From Pycnopodia helianthoides (taxonomy: Eukaryota > Echinodermata > Asteroidea > Forcipulatida > Asteriidae), in the NCBI GenBank assembly GCA_032158295.1, contig CM063246.1, positions 19,216,991 to 19,280,990 on the forward strand: a DNA stretch of 64,000 bases, written 5' to 3'. The notes below the pieces were generated by a model. The model saw nothing but the letters and a program-made list of their open reading frames with translations, was not told where the DNA came from and searched no databases. This document shows positions 58,492-64,000 of this stretch, in pieces (position 1 is the stretch's first letter; each line of letters begins with the position of its first letter). The translations under genes were made by a program, and so were the position numbers.

Positions 58492-59444
58492 GCCATCAGA
58501 AATTCTTCCGATTGCTGTGCAGTATCAAGCGTAGTCGGCTAAAACACGAATAGACCCCCTTGCGTATGCTGTTTCGGCCAGCGAAGTGTTATTTCCCAGC
58601 ACGGTAAAGGCCATCATTTGTATACCTCGCTCCCATTGGCTGATGGGGTCCGTATGCCCGAGCCTCATTACAATATCAAATTGAATCGCTCATAACGTTC
58701 TTTATTTGATTTTATTTGATGCTTTATTCGGGTGGATTGGCTTTTCCTATTTTCTGCAGGGTGGCTGAAAAAGCCAACAATGCGTGGCGCAAAATGCCAA
58801 TGCATCCAGTAGCACATGTACATGTACGTGCTTCCGTAACTCATGCTCTTCGTTCACGATATGATCATGTTTAGTTCGCACGTACGAAACTAGGTGAAAC
58901 AGGCCCATTTATGTTAAGTGGCCGAACCTCCTCCCCCACCCCCCCAAAAAAAACACACACAAAAAAAACACTCCAACAAACAAACAAACAACAAAAAACT
59001 ATTGAAAAAACGCGTTCCGGTCCTGTCGTTTTTAAACGGACGTATAAAAGGAAGGTATACGATTTGTAATCACTCCAAAAAATTATGGCAATAAAATCTT
59101 ACTTGGTTAGAAGTACAGCAGCTTTTGATAGTATAAAGCATTTTGAGAAATATTTCAATTCAAAATAATGTGGATATGGAAAAATATGTCAGTTTTTATT
59201 CCCCCCCCTCCAAATTGAATCTGAGCTCTGATTGTGTATTCCCATTAGGGAAAATTCTCCATGCGTGGACATAAACACTCCAGATTTTTTTGCGATATCT
59301 CAAAAACGCTACCACCTTTTGTAATGAAATGTTTACAGGTTTAGTTTTACTGTATATATCTACATTTATATAGGATTAAAACAATCGAACGGTTGCATCA
59401 ACCAAAGGTATACTTTGCCTTTAAGACATGCAACACAGTAGTAT
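58492..59444. other. Intergenic DNA, no gene supported
   Basis: Contains a palindrome CACATGTACATGTACGTG near 58812, an A-rich tract near 58950-58985 and nothing else I can name. Confidence 0.4.
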
Positions 59445-59573
59445 TATGCATACCAGAATAAGGTTACCAGCCAATTTCACATGTTTCATTTGTAACTGTG
59501 GTACCTTGCTCAGTTTTGCTTGCAGAAAATTGTTGGGCAATATTTTCTGCTTTTAAGCAGCTCTATGAATTTG
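59445..59573. mobile_element. Truncated MITE of the GGGCCCAATTTCATAGAGC family
   Basis: Shares TACCAGAATAAGGTTACCAG and CAATATTTTCTGC...AAGCAGCTCTATGAA with 13023-13226. The left inverted end has been lost. Confidence 0.65.
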
Positions 59574-59950
59574 TGACGTCGTCGCCACTCTTTTATTCTG
59601 TTATTAGTAAAGGTCGACAGTCAGCAAAACGTCGGATATTTATACAACATTTTATATTTGTAACCAGTTGATTTTTTGGAACAGCACCTGTTGTTGTTAC
59701 ATTTAAAGGGAAAGGTTGCCTTGGAATTGGCTCTTTGTGCTATAAAAATCGTTTGAAAGTGTTGGTTATGAAATGTTTTAAAAGTAGAACATAATGATCC
59801 ACACAAATTTGCCACTAAATTATGTGGTTTTCCTTTTACTTCACGAACTAAGACGGTCCGCCATTTTGTGGAGTCAAACATTTGCTTCATTGTACCTTTG
59901 AGAAACTGACGACATAAAAAAAATGTCCTGGTTAACGGACTATGCCTTCA

Positions 59951-60852
59951 TTAAAGACACTGGACACCTTTGGTAATTGTTAAAGACCAGTCTTCTCACT
60001 TGGTGTATCTCAACATATGCACAAAATAACAAACCTGTGAAAATTTGAACTCAATTGGTCGTCGAAGTTGCGAGATAGTAATGGAAGAAAAAACACCCTG
60101 GGTCACACGAAGTTGTGTGCTTTCAGATGCTTGATTTCGAGACCTCACGCGTGCAGCGGCGGCACCAGACCTGTTAATCTGGGGGGGGGGGGGGCAAGAG
60201 GGGGGCAAACTTAAAAAAAATTTTTTTTTGGGGGGGCAAACAAAAGTCTATAATTTACTGTATAAGCCTACAATTCACTCCAGAAATAAGATTTTGCACT
60301 GTTTGTGCGAACTGCGTGTACAATGGCTGCTTACGGTTTTGGGCAGACAATGCATTTTTATTTATAGCAAGTTTCCAAGCTTGTACAGATAAATAAATCC
60401 ACATTTTATTAACATTGCCGGAGATGGAAAGTGTATTGGGCTTTTTTTTGGTGCCAGCTAATTATGATGGATGAAATTGAATTTATTATTTACAGCGCAA
60501 ACAACATTGTAACAAATTGGGTGCAATGGTTTGGGATTAAACTCAATTTCCACCATCGGGGAAAAACTGGGGGGGGGGGGCAAACTGGGGGGGGGGGGGC
60601 AAAAAAAATAACTGGGGGCATTTCCCCCCCCCCCTGCCCCCCATTAGCGCCGCCGCTGCACGTGTGAGGTCTCACAATCGATTCAAATATTTTACTGAGA
60701 AATTACTTCTTTCTAAAAAACTACGTTACTTCAGAGGGAGCCGTTTCTCGCAATGTTTTATGCTATCAACAGCTCTCCATTGCTTGTTACCAAGTAAGTT
60801 TTTATGCTAACAATTATTTTGAGTAATTACCAATAGTGTCCAGTGCCTTTAA
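59951..60852. mobile_element. MITE of the TTAAAGGCACTGGACAC family, split by a second element
   Basis: The left end TTAAAGACACTGGACACC and right end GGACACTGGCACTTTAA-type inverse (TAGTGTCCAGTGCCTTTAA) are well matched. The left half contains CTCAATTGGTCGTCGAAGTT and the right half AAATTACTTCTTTCTAAAAA. The central hairpin (GAGACCTCAC / GTGAGGTCTC) is interrupted by the G-rich insert at 60150-60662. It ends about 170 bases before the P450 start codon. Confidence 0.85.
60150..60662. mobile_element. G-rich element with GTGCAGCGGCGGC ends
   Basis: GTGCAGCGGCGGC at the left is exactly inverted at the right as GCCGCCGCTGCAC. Just inside each end are homopolymer tracts: G-runs followed by CAAA at the left, and at the right G-runs (60570-60600) passing to a C-run before CATTAGC. 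It has no recognisable coding sequence. The target duplication is unclear because it sits in a palindrome. Confidence 0.7.
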
Positions 60853-60861
60853 GGGTTAAAG

Positions 60862-60868
60862 TGAGTCA
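60862..60868 (+). promoter_or_regulatory. AP-1/CNC-like site TGAGTCA upstream of the P450
   Basis: TGAGTCATGC lies 156 bases before the P450 ATG and ten bases beyond the MITE edge. TGAGTCA is the consensus for AP-1 and the core bound by CNC-Maf factors, which regulate detoxification genes in other animals. A 7-base match occurs often by chance. Confidence 0.25.
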
Positions 60869-60964
60869 TGCGCAGCTTCTATTTTGCATAACCAGGCTGA
60901 CCCGCACAATTGCAACTATAGGAGTTTCACTTACAAGTGCAACACTCACGAGAGAAAGTGCTGG

Positions 60965-60972
60965 TTTATAAG
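60965..60972 (+). promoter_or_regulatory. TATA-like sequence upstream of the P450
   Basis: TTTATAAG lies 52 bases before the ATG at 61024. If used, transcription would start about 30 bases downstream and leave a leader of about 25-30 bases. This is position and motif only. Confidence 0.3.
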
Positions 60973-61023
60973 AAAGGGCTTTATTTCAAGCTTGGCTAGT
61001 ATAGTGTTTGGATCGTCACCAAT

Positions 61024-61352
61024 ATGCTGGGGGTTGCCTTGACTTTGATCGGCGTCATCGCTGCTGCGCTCGCTTGGTAAGATGTTGACAGTATTTTTCC
61101 TGTTCTGTCTTATGAAATTATTTTTTTTCTGGATTTTAGAAAATGTATTTGTATTTATTTATTATTATTATTATAAAAGGATGGATTCTCAAGAAATGTC
61201 AGCCATTATAATTACAAAAATGAGGGTTGTAACACTAATATTTTGTGTGACTGTTCAGGAGCACGTACAGCAACCGAACTTTCTTTGCCAAGCTTGGGTT
61301 GAAGGGCCCACCGCCCCTGCCCATATTTGGAAACATCCTCGCTTTTCGACAG
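61024..61352 (+). CDS. P450 exons 1-2: membrane anchor and proline hinge
   Basis: Exon 1 encodes 17 full codons of a hydrophobic anchor and two bases of the Trp codon; the donor is TG|GTAAGA. Exon 2 starts after TGTTCAG, completes Trp and encodes STYSNRTFFAKLGLKGPPPL then PIFGNILAFRQ, ending at donor GTAAGT. The Pro-rich KGPPPLPIFGN matches the PPGPxxxPxxGN hinge. The ATG is the first in frame, and the anchor length is slightly short for a microsomal P450. Confidence 0.9.
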
Positions 61353-64000
61353 GTAAGTGTAGCCATTCTAAAGTGATTGGAACCCCATTTTGTAGGTTCG
61401 AAACTTCACGCAGATCAAGAGGTCGAGAGCCGATCGCCAGCCGTGTGCTTGGTTGATACAATCAATAAAATAACGAAGATTAAAAGGTCGTCGTTTTTTC
61501 ACGAAGGACAAAATGTGTTAACATTCACAACAATTTAGAAATTGTTTTTGTTGTTGTAAGTGAATGAAGTATACAATGCTGTTATTTTCACCAGTTTCGG
61601 GACCTATAACATAACAGTTTCATAATTACACTAATCTAAATAGCCGACAAATTATGGAGTTACAATTTTTTTTTTGTACGAAGTGACAAATCAACATTCA
61701 CCACTGCAATCCATTGAAATGCATAGCTCGGCATGTTGCCAAAATAGGCGTGGTATGACATTTGCGTTTTATTGCGGAGTTCCAAAACACTTTTTTTTAC
61801 CGTTTTTACGAAGTGGCAAACCTTAATATCCATTGGTTTGTGCGCAGTGCCTTGCGGGCAGGTCTGTTTTTTAATTAAAAAAATGTTTTTACGAAGTGAC
61901 AAATGTGTTTAAATTACCCATCTAAACAGTTCGTAAATGGAAAAAATGTCGCCAGCTCTGCTTGACTTAAAGAATTCATTTAAAAAAAAAAATATGTATA
62001 TGTATATAAGTTATAGGCCAAGCGTTTTAAACAAAAGTTTGAAAAAAGTTCAAGTTCAAACGTGATTAAAACAATAAATACAAACAAATAAATAAACAAA
62101 CAAACAAATAAATATTTTTTAAAACGGTCACGAATAGTACTCTTAATTATTATTACTATATTTGTTTTCAAATTACGCCTAGGGTGTGCATGTAGCTTTA
62201 AAGAAATGGACAGAAGAGTACGGCAGAATATTTGGGTGAGATGTCTTTTTGACTCAATCAAAAAACTATAGCAAAACTTTTCCTCTACGGTCTTCTTCCC
62301 CAACTTCCTTTTAGTTTGGTTATGGTTGGAGTCTAATTATATTAGAGCTTACGAATAATCAGTATTTTTCATGAAGAAACTTCACGTACCGTAGCAAAAA
62401 TTAACAACGAATCAAATCCCTTCCACTTTTCGTTTTAATTTAAAACAAACAGACAACCTCAAACTGGGAAAGATCAACTCGGAAACGAATAGGAGTTTTA
62501 ACAAACTATAAAAACCGTGTATTGGATTACTAACTTTCCGCAGCAACATTATCGTGTTTTCCTCAATCTGGATTTATTCCTAAAATTGGTTCCTAAAATT
62601 GGTTTTGGTTCCCTGTTCGAAATATTTTTTCGTTCCCTCGAAATGTTATTTACTTCCCTAGAAATATGATTTCGTCCCCTTAAAATAGGATGTTAAAAAA
62701 TATATATATTTTTAAGTTGATCTTTCCAAATTCTCCTACAACTACACCGGTTGTGTTTAACTGACTATCCGCGATACAGATACGCAAATGATAGAAGGCC
62801 CAGTAGAATGATTGACAGCCGTTTTAGTGCCAATAACCCATATTATGTATCCCTAAAATATTGTTACCCCGAAATAACTTTTCGAGGGAAAAATATGATT
62901 GATATTTTTTTGTTTAACTTCTCATAAATCAAAAGTTTTAAAAACTAGCCTGGAAATAACTGATGGTAAGCGCTTTGAGACGCCCGTAAATAAAGCGCTT
63001 TATAAAAACTAGTTATTATTATTTATTTGTATGTTTTGATTTCTATTTTTCGGGGGGAATGCAGTATTTCTCGGGGAAGCAAGAAGGCCATATTTACGAG
63101 TGATTTGGAGTTTGTCCGGGAGGTTATGGTGAAGAAGTTTGCTAACTTTACTGATCGAGAGGTAAGTCCTTCGGATTTACAACGTCTACGAGAGAAATGC
63201 CACCCTTTTCTAAATCTCTGCCTTCAAAATAAATGCCATAGTTATATAATTGATACCCTTACTTTCACAATTTTTATGTCAATCATTGTACGAGTAACTA
63301 GTTTAATGACAGGTACTGCTTCTTATACCAGCACAAACGGTGAGCCATTAAAAAACACCTCTTCCGGTGTCATTATGTTTAGCAACCAGCAGATTTTACC
63401 CATTGTTTGCATCGAACACATTGCAACAGTAACGGTATACCAGAAACTAGGTTTTTTAAAGTAAATATGGGCGCTCTCTCTGCACTGTGCCCACAAGGAA
63501 TGTATATAAAATAATTTGTAGTTGACAATTATTTTGTAATTTTTATGATTATTACTTATTGCTATTTTCTTCTGTCTGGTGTGAATCAAGAGATCAATAA
63601 ATGAGTATCCCCGGGTTCAAAACATCAATAAAATCTTTATGCTTGGTTCTCCGTGGAAATTGTCCCCAATTACCTTTTTTTTCTCTGAAATCAAATGATA
63701 ACAAAACGGTTGAAGCAGAATTCACAAATGCATAAAAAACCTTAAAAAACAAACAAACCTGTGTATAAGGGAACTGTTTAACAAAAAAAAAACTCTTCAA
63801 GGTAATTTTTACTATACCAACATCTCTATGTCGCATTGGGCTGATTTGTGTGATATTTCTGTGCCACACGCTTGGCTATAATGCACATTTTATTCTTTCC
63901 TGATTTTATTATGATTATTATTTTTTTGAAGCAATTTCCACTTCGTCCCAAATCCATGAATGAGGATCTCCTGGGTCTGCAAGGTACGCGATGGAAGCAT
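61024..64000 (+). CDS. Cytochrome P450, CYP3-clan-like, N-terminal exons (runs off the right edge)
   Basis: Five coding exons on the plus strand: 61024-61076, 61259-61352, 62183-62235, 63065-63161 and 63932 to beyond 64000. All introns are GT-AG and phases agree (2, 0, 2, 0). The protein begins with a membrane anchor MLGVALTLIGVIAAALAW, then FFAKLGLKGPPPLPIFGNIL, the proline-rich hinge of microsomal P450s. GVHVALKKWTEEYGRIFG and DLEFVREVMVKKFANFTDRE follow, which fit the helix A and B region of CYP3A and thromboxane-synthase-type enzymes. The fifth exon starts QFPLRPKSMNEDLLGLQGTR and WKH, the WKxxR helix C motif beginning. P450s are haem monooxygenases of the endoplasmic reticulum. The haem-binding Cys and the rest lie outside the window, so subfamily and integrity cannot be judged. 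The clan call is from memory of family patterns. Confidence 0.9.
61661..61905 (+). repeat. Three direct copies of a TTTTACGAAGTGACAAA motif in P450 intron 2
   Basis: The motif (variants TGTACGAAGTGACAAA, TTTTACGAAGTGGCAAA, TTTTACGAAGTGACAAA) occurs near 61675, 61806 and 61888, each after a T-run. Spacings are about 131 and 82 bases. Probably diverged tandem units; no other feature. Confidence 0.5.
62183..62235 (+). CDS. P450 exon 3
   Basis: Encodes GVHVALKKWTEEYGRIF plus two bases of Gly, between acceptor CGCCTAG and donor GTGAGA. The EEYGRIFG motif (helix A to beta 1) is typical of the family. Confidence 0.85.
62965..63024 (+). mobile_element. 3' tail of a non-LTR retroelement or SINE in P450 intron 3
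   Basis: GGTAAGCGCTTTGAGACGCC and TAAAGCGCTTTATAAAAAC followed by TTATTATTATT is the characteristic 3' end of many marine invertebrate retroelements. It ends about 40 bases before exon 4. Only the tail is present. Confidence 0.55.
63065..63161 (+). CDS. P450 exon 4
   Basis: Starts after GAATGCAG, completes Gly and encodes ISRGSKKAIFTSDLEFVREV then MVKKFANFTDRE, with donor GTAAGT. This is the beta1-2 / helix B region, with the substrate-recognition loop expected next. Confidence 0.9.
63932..64000 (+). CDS. P450 exon 5 (truncated by the window edge)
   Basis: After acceptor TTTTTTTGAAG the frame reads QFPLRPKSMNEDLLGLQGTR and WKH, in phase with exon 4. It continues past the last base of the window. 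Confidence 0.85.

Overview
This is an animal nuclear genome window, most probably from an echinoderm and, from its repeat families, likely a sea star. The evidence is split genes with GT-AG introns, AT-rich non-coding DNA, several short inverted-repeat transposon (MITE) families each present in more than one copy, and tRNA-derived SINEs. The call 'sea star' comes from recognising repeats such as the element beginning TTAAAGGCACTGGACAC; it is not a database result. There are no operons, CRISPR arrays or bacterial genes. Almost all open frames outside the two genes below are chance or repeat-derived.

Layout. 1-36 kb holds no gene I can support. It contains a tandem array of ~2.2-kb repeats with TAGCGCCCTC...-type ends (3.3-8.7 kb), a duplicated SINE-bearing segment (12.7-14 kb), MITEs (14.5 and 15.1 kb), a 3.4-kb minisatellite of ~76-bp units with higher-order structure (20.9-24.3 kb), and a large near-identical direct tandem duplication (26,505-32,020 and 32,021-35,541). 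The second copy of that duplication lacks ~1.99 kb.

36.0-55.4 kb (minus strand) carries one 17-exon gene that I assembled by hand from splice sites and phase. It encodes a ~733-residue type I membrane protein: signal peptide, RQKR propeptide site, CAP (SCP/TAPS) domain, cysteine-rich hinge, EGF-like module, ShKT module, Thr-rich linkers with three EGF-like repeats, an SEA-like membrane-proximal region with an RRRR site, a transmembrane helix and a short basic tail. All phases agree except for one extra base in the first Thr/EGF repeat exon, within a 233-bp exon-plus-intron tandem duplication. Its introns are full of MITEs, one of them starting 10 bases inside an intron.

55.4-60.9 kb is intergenic and repeat-rich. 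It includes two copies of a GGGTGCACCC-ended MITE, a MITE with a 47-bp hairpin, and a MITE split by a G-rich element. 61.0-64.0 kb (plus strand) carries the first five coding exons of a microsomal cytochrome P450, apparently of the CYP3 clan, which runs off the right edge.

The two genes are transcribed away from each other from a shared ~5.6-kb upstream region. Nothing in the sequence suggests that they work together. The most interesting single item is the CAP/ShKT/EGF/SEA-like membrane protein with two furin-type sites and a recent exon duplication.
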